64,000 nucleotides of DNA from Telmatobacter sp. DSM 110680 (GTDB lineage Bacteria; Acidobacteriota; Terriglobia; Terriglobales; Acidobacteriaceae): positions 5,890,001 to 5,954,000 of the forward strand of contig NZ_CP121196.1 in NCBI RefSeq assembly GCF_039994875.1, in the 5' to 3' direction. The notes beneath the pieces were generated by a model, which saw nothing but the letters and a program-made list of their open reading frames with translations, was not told the origin of the DNA and ran no database searches. This document shows, piece by piece, positions 53,604 to 61,685 of this stretch (positions are counted from its first letter, which is position 1; each line of letters opens with the position of its first letter). The translations under genes and the position numbers were made by a program.

Positions 53604-55865
53604 ATGAACAAGTTCACCATTCGCCCATCACGCAAAACTCGCTTCGTTCCGCTTCTCTCTTGCATCGCGGCCGCAATCCTTGTCATGCCTCCCATGCACG
53701 TTGGCGCGCAATCCGACTACTACCGCCATGTCATCTTCGATAACAGCCTCAACAAGGACGGATACTATTTCAGCCACGCCCAGGCCAATGGTCCAAGCTT
53801 CGTTGAGCAGCAGGACGGCCGGCTCCCCGTCGACGCAAAAACTTTCCGCACGCCTCCCAACGCGATTCGCATTCAATGGCAATCCGCGCCGGCAGGCGGA
53901 TGGAACGCGGAAATCTCGGTACTCGATTTCCGCAACCGGCGCCCCGGCCTCGACGGTCATAACCTCTACTTTTCCATCTACACGCCGCAACCCATAGCGG
54001 CTGCTGACATGCCCCTGCTCGTTCTCTCCACTTCCAGCGAAGGTCTGCAGGTTGCCGAATTTCCAGCCAGCTTCAGCACTCCTCTCAACCTCGGCAAGTA
54101 CACGGGCGACATTCCCGCCTCTCGCTGGATCGAAGTCCGCATCCCGCTCGCCGACATTCAATCCGCATCCATTTACAACTTCCGCCCGGAATATACGCAG
54201 AGCCTCATCTTCTATCAGAACCGGGCTGACAACATCCGTCATACTCTCATCGTCGATGAGATCCGCGTAGCCGACGCGTCCGCCACGCACAGCTCTTTTT
54301 CCGCTCCTAAAAATCTCCGCGCGACCGGTTACGACCGTCACGTCGAGCTTGAATGGACCGCGCCCGACTCCGTTGGTCTCGCCCGTTATGTGATCTACCG
54401 CTCCGAAGACGGCAACAAATTCACTCCGATCGGTACGCAGATCCCCGGCATTCACCGCTACGAAGACTTCCTCGGCAAGTCGGGCGTGAATGCCCGTTAT
54501 AAAGTCGCTGCCGCCGATTGGGCCTATCACGAATCCCCGCAATCGAACGAGGCTGCCGCCGCCACCCGCGAACTCAGTGACGACGAAATGCTCACCATGA
54601 TGCAGCAGGCCTGCTTTCACTACTACTGGGAGGGCGCCGATCCCCACTCCGGCATGACCCGGGAAAATATTCCCGGCGATGAACGCATCGTCGCTACAGG
54701 AGCCAGCGGCATGGGCATCATGTCGCTGATCGTCGGCGTAGATCGCAAATTCATCACGCGTGCCGAAGGCGTGGAGCGCCTCACTAAAATCGTCGACTTC
54801 CTCGAACACGCGCAACGCTATCACGGTGTCTGGTCGCATTACATGAATGGCGCTACCGGCAAGACCATGCCTGTCTTCGGTATGTACGACAACGGCGGGG
54901 ACCTCGTCGAAACTTCGTTCCTTATGCAGGGCCTTCTCGCTGCGCGCCAGTATTTCCACGGATCAGATTCAGGCGAACAATCTCTGTACCGCCGCATCAC
55001 CGGCCTGTGGGAGACCGTCGAGTGGGACTGGCATCGCGACAAGCCAGACAGCGACTTCCTTTATTGGCACTGGTCTCCGCAGTGGGCTTTTCAGATTCAT
55101 CATCCACTTATCGGCTTCAACGAAACGATGATGACTTATCTGCTCGCCATCGCTTCTCCCACGCATGGCGTGCCTGCTTCCATGTACTACTCGGGCTGGT
55201 CTTCGCAGGCAGTGATGGCGCAACAATATCGCCAGGGATGGTCTGGCAGCACCGACGGCAACCACTACGGTAACGGCCATACGTATTACGGCATCAAGCT
55301 CGATGTCGGAGTCGGTCCCGGCGGCCCGCTCTTCTTTACGCACTACTCGTTCATGGGCCTCGACCCGCACAGTTTCCACGATCGCTTCACTACGTCGTAC
55401 TTTGAAAACAATCGCAACATCGCTCGCATCAACCGCGCCTACTCAATCGCGAATCCCAAGCATTACGCAGGCTACGGACCTGATGCCTGGGGACTTACCG
55501 CCAGCGATGGTCCGCACGGTTACGCTGCTCAGGCGCCAGACGAGGCAGACGACATCGGCAATATCACGCCCACCGGAGCGCTCGCATCGTTCCCTTACAC
55601 GCCCGAGGATTCCATGGCCGCACTAAAGCATTACTATCGCGATTACGGCGATACGATGTGGGGCGTTTACGGCTTGCGCGATGCCATCAATCCCAGTGCT
55701 AACTGGATCTCGCCCATTTACATGGGATTGAATCAGGCGCCCATCGTGGTCATGATCGAGAACTACCGCACCGGGCTTGTCTGGAAGAATTTCATGGCCA
55801 ATCCAGAGATCACTACGATGTTGAAAAACCTCAACGCCGCAACGGCAGAGCAACCTCATCTGTGA
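53604..55865 (+). CDS. GH144-like (COG5368/Glycoamylase domain) endo-glucanase
   Basis: A 753-residue exported protein from the ATG at 53604 (GAGGAA upstream). Signal peptide to about residue 35, then a beta-sandwich carbohydrate-binding-like region (to about 230), a fibronectin-III domain (about 233-320: SAPKNLRATGYDRHVELEWTAPDSVGLARYVIYRS), and an (alpha/alpha)6 domain with the pattern of PF10091: FHYYWEGADPHSGM, IVATGASGMGIMSLIVGVDRKFI, GGDLVETSFLMQGLLAARQYF, GFNETMMTYLLAIASPTH, GYGPDAWGLTASDGP and IENYRTGLVWKNFM. GH144 members cut beta-1,2-glucan to sophoro-oligosaccharides. The nearby GH3 enzyme could finish the product to glucose. Confidence 0.82.
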   Translation: MNKFTIRPSRKTRFVPLLSCIAAAILVMPPMHVGAQSDYYRHVIFDNSLNKDGYYFSHAQANGPSFVEQQDGRLPVDAKTFRTPPNAIRIQWQSAPAGGWNAEISVLDFRNRRPGLDGHNLYFSIYTPQPIAAADMPLLVLSTSSEGLQVAEFPASFSTPLNLGKYTGDIPASRWIEVRIPLADIQSASIYNFRPEYTQSLIFYQNRADNIRHTLIVDEIRVADASATHSSFSAPKNLRATGYDRHVELEWTAPDSVGLARYVIYRSEDGNKFTPIGTQIPGIHRYEDFLGKSGVNARYKVAAADWAYHESPQSNEAAAATRELSDDEMLTMMQQACFHYYWEGADPHSGMTRENIPGDERIVATGASGMGIMSLIVGVDRKFITRAEGVERLTKIVDFLEHAQRYHGVWSHYMNGATGKTMPVFGMYDNGGDLVETSFLMQGLLAARQYFHGSDSGEQSLYRRITGLWETVEWDWHRDKPDSDFLYWHWSPQWAFQIHHPLIGFNETMMTYLLAIASPTHGVPASMYYSGWSSQAVMAQQYRQGWSGSTDGNHYGNGHTYYGIKLDVGVGPGGPLFFTHYSFMGLDPHSFHDRFTTSYFENNRNIARINRAYSIANPKHYAGYGPDAWGLTASDGPHGYAAQAPDEADDIGNITPTGALASFPYTPEDSMAALKHYYRDYGDTMWGVYGLRDAINPSANWISPIYMGLNQAPIVVMIENYRTGLVWKNFMANPEITTMLKNLNAATAEQPHL

Positions 55866-55948
55866 GGGAAATACAGACTGTACGGTCGCCCGATAAGGTC
55901 CGCGTCTTAGAATCGATGCGGGACTCGCTCAGGGTCCGGAGATAACTC

Positions 55949-57571
55949 GTGCAGGATTTTCGTCGGGACTTTTTGAAGATGGCCGGACTCACTATGGCCG
56001 GCAGCGCTACCACGCTTCTCAACCCTTCGCGCGCAACGTCGCAGTCCCAACCAGCCGCGTCCCTGGCCACATCGGCGAAGCCTGTGTACTTCGATGTGCG
56101 CGCCTACGGAGCAAAAGGTGACGGCGTCTCCATCGACACGCCCGCCATTAACGGCGCTATTGATGCTGCTTCTAACACCGGTGGCGGCACCGTCATCTTC
56201 CCCGCCGGCGTCTACGCTTGCTACTCCATCCATCTCAAGAGCAACGTCGCGCTCTTTCTCCAACAGGGCGCCACCATCCTCGCCGCTCCCACTCCATACG
56301 ACGGAACAACGGCCGGCGGTTACGATTCGGCCGAGCCACAAGGTTCGTGGGAGCCTTACCAGGACTACGGCCACAATCACTGGCACAATAGTCTTCTCTG
56401 GGGCGAAAACATCCACAACTTCGGCATCTTCGGCCCGGGCCTCATCTGGGGCAAAGGTCTGAGCCGCGGTCACGACGAAAAAGTTCTCCCCAACACCACG
56501 GCGCCCGGTGTAGGCAACAAAGCCATCGCGCTCAAGAACTGCCGCAACGTCATTCTCTCCGACTTCTCCATATTGCAAGGCGGATGGTTCGGCATTCTTG
56601 CCACCGGTGTGGACAACTTCACCATCGACAACCTCAAGATCGACACCAACCGCGACGGAATCGACATCGACTGCTGCCGCAACGTCCGCGTCTCCAACTG
56701 CACCGTCAACTCACCGTGGGACGACGGTATCTGCCCTAAGAGTTCCTATGCCCTCGGCTATGCGCGCGCGACAGAAAATCTGACCATCACCAACTGCTAC
56801 GTCACAGGTGTCTACGAACTCGGTTCCGTCCTCGACGGCACTTGGAAGAAGATGGAGATGCCGAAAGGCCGTTGGGGAACCGGCCGCATTAAACTTGGCA
56901 CTGAAACCAACGGTGGATTCAAGAACATCACCATCTCCAACTGTGTCTTTGAAAGCTGTCGCGGCTTCGCGCTTGAGTCCGTCGATGGCGCTGTTGTGGA
57001 AGACATCACTTTCTCCAACGTAACGATGCGTGACGTCAACGCGCCCTTCTTCCTCCGTCTTGGCGCACGCCTCCGCGGACCCAAGCCTCAAACCGTAGTC
57101 GGATCCATGAAGCGCATCGTGCTCAGCAACCTTGTCAGTTCAGGCGCCGCACAACTGCCCTCGATCATCGCTGGAGTTTCCGATCACCCTATCGAAGACC
57201 TGAAGATCAGCGACGTTTATCTACACCAGGTTGGCGGCGCGAGTGCTGACATGGCGGCGATTCAGCCCGCCGAAAACGCCGACAAGTACCCCGAGCCCAC
57301 CATGTTCGGCGATCTTCCCGCGACAGGCATGTACATCCGTCACGCAAAGAATGTCGAACTCAGCAACGTCGAGATTGCAACTGAATCCGCCGATGCGCGG
57401 CCGGCCTTTTATCTTGACGATGTTGATGGCGCGGACTTCTTCCGCGTGAAATTCCCGCAGCGCGCGCAGAGCAAGCAGTTCCGTTTGAAGAACGTCTCCG
57501 ACTTTCGCCTTTTCGGCTGCCACCACTACGCCGACGCGAAAGAGGATCATGCGGACGACAAGATCGTCTGA
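55949..57571 (+). CDS. GH28-like right-handed beta-helix glycosidase with Tat-like signal
   Basis: A 540-residue exported protein with a GTG start (GGAG eight bases upstream) and a twin-arginine-like leader RRDFLKMAG at residues 5-13. The body has the pectate-lyase-3/GH28 pattern: FDVRAYGAKGDGVSIDTPAINGAIDAA, GGGTVIFPAGVY, then IDTNRDGIDIDCCRNVRVSNC, matching the NTDGxD active-site region of polygalacturonases, and later helix rungs with ITISNCVFESCRG. GH28 enzymes hydrolyse galacturonides or related glycans. The family is clear but the substrate is not. It is the last gene of the three-hydrolase operon. Confidence 0.83.
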   Translation: MQDFRRDFLKMAGLTMAGSATTLLNPSRATSQSQPAASLATSAKPVYFDVRAYGAKGDGVSIDTPAINGAIDAASNTGGGTVIFPAGVYACYSIHLKSNVALFLQQGATILAAPTPYDGTTAGGYDSAEPQGSWEPYQDYGHNHWHNSLLWGENIHNFGIFGPGLIWGKGLSRGHDEKVLPNTTAPGVGNKAIALKNCRNVILSDFSILQGGWFGILATGVDNFTIDNLKIDTNRDGIDIDCCRNVRVSNCTVNSPWDDGICPKSSYALGYARATENLTITNCYVTGVYELGSVLDGTWKKMEMPKGRWGTGRIKLGTETNGGFKNITISNCVFESCRGFALESVDGAVVEDITFSNVTMRDVNAPFFLRLGARLRGPKPQTVVGSMKRIVLSNLVSSGAAQLPSIIAGVSDHPIEDLKISDVYLHQVGGASADMAAIQPAENADKYPEPTMFGDLPATGMYIRHAKNVELSNVEIATESADARPAFYLDDVDGADFFRVKFPQRAQSKQFRLKNVSDFRLFGCHHYADAKEDHADDKIV

Positions 57572-57579
57572 GCAGCAGT

Positions 57580-58152
57580 TCAGTCTGTCCGTTCCATATC
57601 CGGCTCCGACCACAACAGAATCGCTTGCGGCAGCGTCACCGCCGCGACGACGGCCATCAACACGAGCCCATACAGCAGCACATCCGCCGAAACTGGCATC
57701 CACGCCAGAAGCCGTGGCGCCTTCATCTTCCAGTCCGCCAGCAGCCAGAGCACAGTCAGCGCAATCGTGAGCACTTGATACGCCTGATAATGCGCGCGAT
57801 CCCGCTGGTGCACCTCGCGCTCATCGTTACGGTACTCACTCTCCTCCGGTGCCGGTTGATAAACCCGCAGCGCCAGCATCAAAAAGGGCGTCTCTCGATA
57901 GGTGGATTGCTCCGGCGTTTTTCCATTGAATGGCTTCACAAGTCCGCCGAAGTTGTACCCACCCAGAAATAGCCGATTCACAAGGAAGGTAGCGAAGATC
58001 ATGTACACGCCCGACGTATGCCAACGATCAACCGACCACAGCGCAGCCATGAGGATGGCAAGCCCCGCATAAATCGAGACCACTAGCGCACGACGGTGAA
58101 CCCGCGCCGCCATGTCCAGTCGCTTCCCCATCAAAACTAGTTCAGCTCTCAT
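57580..58152 (-). CDS. Small integral membrane protein (operon with XRE regulator)
   Basis: A 190-residue protein with about four hydrophobic segments (VSIYAGLAILMAALWSV, YMIFATFLVNRLFLGG, ALTVLWLLADW, LLYGLVLMAVVAAVTL) and a hydrophilic, charged middle (PAPEESEYRNDEREVHQRD). It is not assigned to a named family. Its start overlaps the end of the next upstream gene by 11 bases, so it is translationally coupled to it. It may form a membrane complex or sensor with that protein. Confidence 0.7.
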   Translation of the reverse strand: MRAELVLMGKRLDMAARVHRRALVVSIYAGLAILMAALWSVDRWHTSGVYMIFATFLVNRLFLGGYNFGGLVKPFNGKTPEQSTYRETPFLMLALRVYQPAPEESEYRNDEREVHQRDRAHYQAYQVLTIALTVLWLLADWKMKAPRLLAWMPVSADVLLYGLVLMAVVAAVTLPQAILLWSEPDMERTD

Positions 58153-58702
58153 TCACCCTCCACAGGATCTGGTTCAGTCCAAGACGAATCGAGGGAGGCA
58201 AGCTGAATACGGCAAGAAACAGGAGCCACACAACGACCTCGCGCAGGAATGCAAGTTCTTTTAGGAATCGCATGTCCATCGCGAAGAGCAGAATCACGGC
58301 AATCCAGACTACGCCGCGGATAACTCCATACGCTTTCAAATAGGTATTTGTTCGCACCCATTCTTCGCGCTCGTCCGCGGCACTGGAATCCTCTTTCCAC
58401 TCCTCGTAAATCGGACGTACTGGCTGGTCGCCGACCCAATCTGCTGGCGGCGTAACTCGCGTCGGCCAGTACATCCGGCGCGTGGGGTGGTCAACTATGG
58501 CCTCGCCTAATATGCGAATCGGAAATCCGAGGAGCATAAACAAGAAAAAGGAATAACGATCAAACGCCCGGTCGCTGACGCTGTTCCACTGCATTGCAAA
58601 TGCAAGCAGGATCAAAACGATCAACCAGTAGCTCCCCACCATCCATCGTCGGGTGTTGCGGTTCGCCTCCAGGACCGTGAGATGCCGCCTCTCATGGATC
58701 AT
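58142..58702 (-). CDS. Small integral membrane protein (operon with XRE regulator)
   Basis: A 186-residue protein with about four transmembrane segments (VGSYWLIVLILLAFAM, YSFFLFMLLGFPIRILG, GVVWIAVILLFAMDM, VVVWLLFLAVFSL) and a polar loop containing PIYEEWKEDSSAADEREEW. No family was recognised. It resembles its downstream neighbour in size, membrane layout and the acidic central loop, so they may be distant paralogues. The start overlaps the regulator's stop as ATGA. Confidence 0.72.
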   Translation of the reverse strand: MIHERRHLTVLEANRNTRRWMVGSYWLIVLILLAFAMQWNSVSDRAFDRYSFFLFMLLGFPIRILGEAIVDHPTRRMYWPTRVTPPADWVGDQPVRPIYEEWKEDSSAADEREEWVRTNTYLKAYGVIRGVVWIAVILLFAMDMRFLKELAFLREVVVWLLFLAVFSLPPSIRLGLNQILWRVNES

Positions 58703-58989
58703 CGCTTACTCTCCATTTTGGTCCCATACACCTGTTCACTCAGCGGCTTGAACGGCTCAAGGGAAAAAATCGCCTCAACCGGCAGGCCAAAAAATGCCGC
58801 AATCTGAAGAGTCAACTTCAGGCTCGGTCCGTAGTCGCCTCGTTCCAGAAAGCCAATTGTCTGGTAATTTACCCCTACCGCATCTGCCAGTTTCTGACGG
58901 CTGATTCCCCGTTCGGCGCGCAACACGGCAATGCGGTTGAAGAGTCCGCTTTCTCCGAGAGATGGTGCGCTATTATTTTCAGGCACCAC
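58699..58989 (-). CDS. XRE-family HTH transcriptional regulator
   Basis: About 96 residues from tandem GTG codons at 58989/58986. The body is a compact lambda-repressor-type HTH: NRIAVLRAERGISRQKLADAVGVNYQTIGFLERGDYGPSLKLTLQIAAFFGLPVEAIF, followed by a short tail. This type of small XRE protein commonly heads operons of membrane proteins. The frame is open further upstream, but longer forms would run through the palindrome at 58990-59015 and add a non-conserved leader. There is no ribosome-binding site before the GTG, and a CATAAT -10-like box abuts it, so the transcript may be leaderless. It probably represses its own operon. Confidence 0.8.
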   Translation of the reverse strand: MVPENNSAPSLGESGLFNRIAVLRAERGISRQKLADAVGVNYQTIGFLERGDYGPSLKLTLQIAAFFGLPVEAIFSLEPFKPLSEQVYGTKMESKR

Positions 58990-59015
58990 ATTATGTTGTG
59001 TTAACACAACATAAT
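58990..59015. promoter_or_regulatory. Perfect 26-bp palindrome at the XRE operon start, probable autoregulatory operator
   Basis: ATTATGTTGTGTT is followed directly by its exact reverse complement. The palindrome touches the first possible GTG start and contains the CATAAT -10-like box, so a bound dimer would block transcription. TTGACT lies next to its upstream end on the minus strand. Confidence 0.75.
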
Positions 59016-59431
59016 AGTCAAGGAGAGAAACAGCGTGAAGAAGAAGATTCAATTGCGCAGCCGCAAAAATCGAATTGTAAGGAAGTGGAGAGTGCACACT
59101 TTACAGTGCAGTTTTTAGGTGCACTTTAAATGATATCCGCCTTATTTATCAGTCGTATGTGCCAGCATAGGCGAAGGAAAGGAGTATCTACATAGGGAGG
59201 GGTGGGGGCCTCCGTTAAAGGTTGAGCGGGGAGAGTGGTCGATTGTCTGAAGTTTGAGCCGTTCTTCAATGCTTTGCTCCTTTCCCTACTCGGACATTGT
59301 GCGCCCAAGACACGAAATTCAATGCAATCTGAAGCTGGATTTTTGCGCAATGGAATAAAGGACTTGGAAGCAAAGTACGCCGGGCGAGTGTTGACATCGA
59401 GCGAGTTGTTGAAGGAACGGGGAATTCTTGC
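59016..59431. other. Intergenic stretch with three spaced GTGCA motifs
   Basis: About 415 bases upstream of the XRE operator. GTGCAC at 59092-59097, GTGCAG at 59106-59111 and GTGCAC at 59119-59124 are spaced 13-14 bases apart. No gene was recognised. Confidence 0.4.
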
Positions 59432-59719
59432 TTATACTTCGAAATCCAGCTCAACTGGATCGATCAGCGGTACGAGCCATTCGAGAAGCTCGAGATGCGA
59501 TGGATGGATGGCGTAGGCGTCGCAGGCAGCCTTTTCTGTGAACCTCATCAAGCCAGCAAATGTGTATCCCTGCCCTCGCGGCGACAAGTTTTCGCCTACA
59601 GCTACGTCAATCAAGCCCCGAATCTGCCCTTGAAATGCGCGAATGTCACGCGCTGCGCGCTCTTTCTCGGCGCTTGTCGCATGCTCTTTCCAACGAAATC
59701 CGAAGATGTGGATGAACAA
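59432..59719 (-). CDS. Dabb-family (stress-responsive A/B barrel) protein
   Basis: A 95-residue protein with a TTG start, which gives the usual family N-terminus MFIHIFGFRWKEHATSAEK. The ferredoxin-like alpha/beta pattern follows: ERAARDIRAFQGQIRGLIDVAVGENLSPRGQGYTFAGLMRFTEKAACDAYAIHPSHLELLEWLVPLIDPVELDFEV, ending with the standard C-terminal strand. Dabb proteins are dimeric barrels; some are stress-induced and some are enzymes or domains of enzymes. The function here is not defined. It is a lone gene on the minus strand, with AGGGA upstream of the start. Confidence 0.85.
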   Translation of the reverse strand: MFIHIFGFRWKEHATSAEKERAARDIRAFQGQIRGLIDVAVGENLSPRGQGYTFAGLMRFTEKAACDAYAIHPSHLELLEWLVPLIDPVELDFEV

Positions 59720-60015
59720 GGTGAAGATCCCTCGTTGTCATGATACAGGCGGTGGTTGTTGACGGAGAAAAGCAGATCCTTCGCCCCGCTTACCCCATTT
59801 CAAGGGGGCCCGAGCGTGCGGGGCTCAGGATGACACATCAGGTACGGGTGCTGCTAAGACAACCAAAGGGACAAGCGCAGTCATGCATGGTGTGTGACGC
59901 CGAGCGAGACATTGGAGATCGGTTGAGATCGTGCTTTCCCACCCAAGCTGCGTTTGGATGGGGCACCCTCGCTATGTATCCGTTTGAATTCTCAGGGCCA
60001 ATCCTTCGCGTCCGC
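59720..60015. other. Intergenic stretch containing repeat copy 1
   Basis: About 296 bases between two minus-strand genes. It contains the 66-bp element at 59770-59835; no gene was recognised in the rest. Confidence 0.45.
59770..59835. repeat. 66-bp intergenic repeat, copy 1
   Basis: It begins AAGCAGATCCTTCGCCCCGC and ends GCGGGGCTCAGGATGACA. It matches the element at 61541-61606 over 66 bases with four differences, all in the central part. The outer CCCCGC and GCGGGG segments can pair as a stem. Confidence 0.8.
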
Positions 60016-61452
60016 CTATGCACTCATCGCGAAGGCTCGGCCCGACTCGAGTAGTTTTGCTACTGCTTCTTTCGACGTCGATTCGGTATAGATGCGCATG
60101 AGCGGCTCGGTGCCGCTGGCGCGCAACAGTATCCATGTCTCTGCCGCATTCGGCTTGGTCTTCGCTTCGGGATTGTCGAGGTAGAACTTCACGCCGTCGA
60201 GCGTCTCCTGGCGCAGGATTGGCATGCCCGCGATCGATGTATCGCCAATGTGCAACGCTCTCGCCCTCGCAATAGCCGCGTTTTTGATGGCGTCGGGAAT
60301 GTGCAGATCGATGCGCCCGTACTGATGCTCGCCATATTCGGCCTGCAGATCGGCGACAAGCTGGCCCAGCGTCTTCTTCTCTTCCGCCATCACATTCGCA
60401 AGCAGCAGCGCGTTCAATAATCCGTCACGCTCCGGCAGATGTCGCTGAAATCCAATGCCGCCCGACTCCTCGCCACCCATCACAATCTCGCGCTCCAGCA
60501 TGTAGTCGCACACAAACTTGAATCCGATACCGTGCTCGATCAGCTCGCGCCCATGCTTCTTCGCAATCCGGTCCAGCATCTTCGTCGTATTGAATGCCCG
60601 CGTCACCGCGCCCGTCCAGCCCTTGCGCCGCAACACCCAGCTCAGCAGCACTGAAAAAATCTTGTGCGGATCGACGAAATTCCCATTCTCATCCGTAGCT
60701 CCAATACGGTCAGCATCGCCATCGGTACACAAGCCTGCGTGGCACTTGTGCGCCACCGCCGCCTCGCCCAGCGCGCGAATGTGCGGCTCGATTGGCTCAG
60801 GATTGATACCCGGGAACAGCGGATCGATATTGCCGCGAATCTGCACGTGATCAACCCCGATGCGGGTAAAAATATCCGACAGAATCGTCCGCCCCGCGCC
60901 ATACATCGAGTCGATGGCAAACTTCATTCCCGACTTCGCAATCAGGTTAAGATCGGCAAAGCTCTCAATGGCCGTCAGATATGGCGGAAGAAAATCGACT
61001 TCTTCAATCACAGCCGGCTGCGCAGCTTGTGAAACCGGCTTGTCGAGATAAGTCTCGATAGCAGAAATGATGGACGGCTTGCCCGATCCACCGTACCACG
61101 CTTTGTACTTCACGCCGTTCCACTGCGCGGGGTTGTGCGACGACGTGATCATGATGCCGCCTGCTGCGCCGCGTCCGCGCACGCCGTAACTCAGTGCCGG
61201 GGTAGGTGTGATGTCGTTAGCCAGTGCCACGGGAATGCCCGTAGCCGCCACGACGTCTGCGCAGGCACGCGCAAATGCCTTGGAGCCGAAGCGCGAGTCG
61301 TAGCCGATGCAGAGGCCCTTTGCGGGATCCTCCTGCGCATGGACGTATGCGGCTATCGCTGCAGCGGCAGTGCGGACATTGGCAAATGTAAAGTCATCGG
61401 CGATGACGCCGCGCCAGCCGTCGGTGCCGAACTTGATTTGTGGGTGAGGCAT
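60016..61452 (-). CDS. Phosphoglucomutase/phosphomannomutase family protein
   Basis: A 478-residue cytoplasmic alpha-D-phosphohexomutase. The four family sites are clear: phosphoserine loop TSSHNPAQWNG, metal loop DGDADR, sugar-binding GGEESGG, and phosphate-binding RASGTEPLMR near the C-terminus. It interconverts hexose 6-phosphate and 1-phosphate. It follows the mannose-1-phosphate guanylyltransferase gene, so supply of mannose 1-phosphate for GDP-mannose is likely, though glucose 1-phosphate cannot be excluded. The intervening 233 bases hold repeat copy 2. Confidence 0.92.
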   Translation of the reverse strand: MPHPQIKFGTDGWRGVIADDFTFANVRTAAAAIAAYVHAQEDPAKGLCIGYDSRFGSKAFARACADVVAATGIPVALANDITPTPALSYGVRGRGAAGGIMITSSHNPAQWNGVKYKAWYGGSGKPSIISAIETYLDKPVSQAAQPAVIEEVDFLPPYLTAIESFADLNLIAKSGMKFAIDSMYGAGRTILSDIFTRIGVDHVQIRGNIDPLFPGINPEPIEPHIRALGEAAVAHKCHAGLCTDGDADRIGATDENGNFVDPHKIFSVLLSWVLRRKGWTGAVTRAFNTTKMLDRIAKKHGRELIEHGIGFKFVCDYMLEREIVMGGEESGGIGFQRHLPERDGLLNALLLANVMAEEKKTLGQLVADLQAEYGEHQYGRIDLHIPDAIKNAAIARARALHIGDTSIAGMPILRQETLDGVKFYLDNPEAKTKPNAAETWILLRASGTEPLMRIYTESTSKEAVAKLLESGRAFAMSA

Positions 61453-61540
61453 TCTGGTCCCTTACTCTCCGTGAATTTCTAAGGATAACGGAGGTTGGAG
61501 GGTTCTGTCGGCGGGGCATCGCATATGGCGAGGAACAAGA

Positions 61541-61606
61541 AAGCAGATCCTTCGCCCCGCTTACCCCATTTCATGGGACCCCAAGCGTGCGGGGCTCAGG
61601 ATGACA
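61541..61606. repeat. 66-bp intergenic repeat, copy 2
   Basis: Second copy of the element at 59770-59835, in the same orientation, between the mutase and guanylyltransferase genes. Four mismatches in 66 bases. It looks like a REP/MITE-like intergenic element. Confidence 0.8.
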
Positions 61607-61685
61607 CGTTGGGTGTTTGGGCGATTGCAGGATGCTGCAGACGTGCCCGGATAAAGACGCAGACTGTAACCTTGCGAGTAGGGAA

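Noticed and set aside
53628..54959. A 443-residue minus-strand frame opposite the GH144-like gene
   Set aside because: No domain, no ribosome-binding site, and codon pattern of a shadow; the plus strand matches PF10091.
59235..59516. Small plus-strand frame in the region upstream of the XRE operon
   Set aside because: Low-complexity Ser-rich end, partly antisense to the Dabb gene, no ribosome-binding site.
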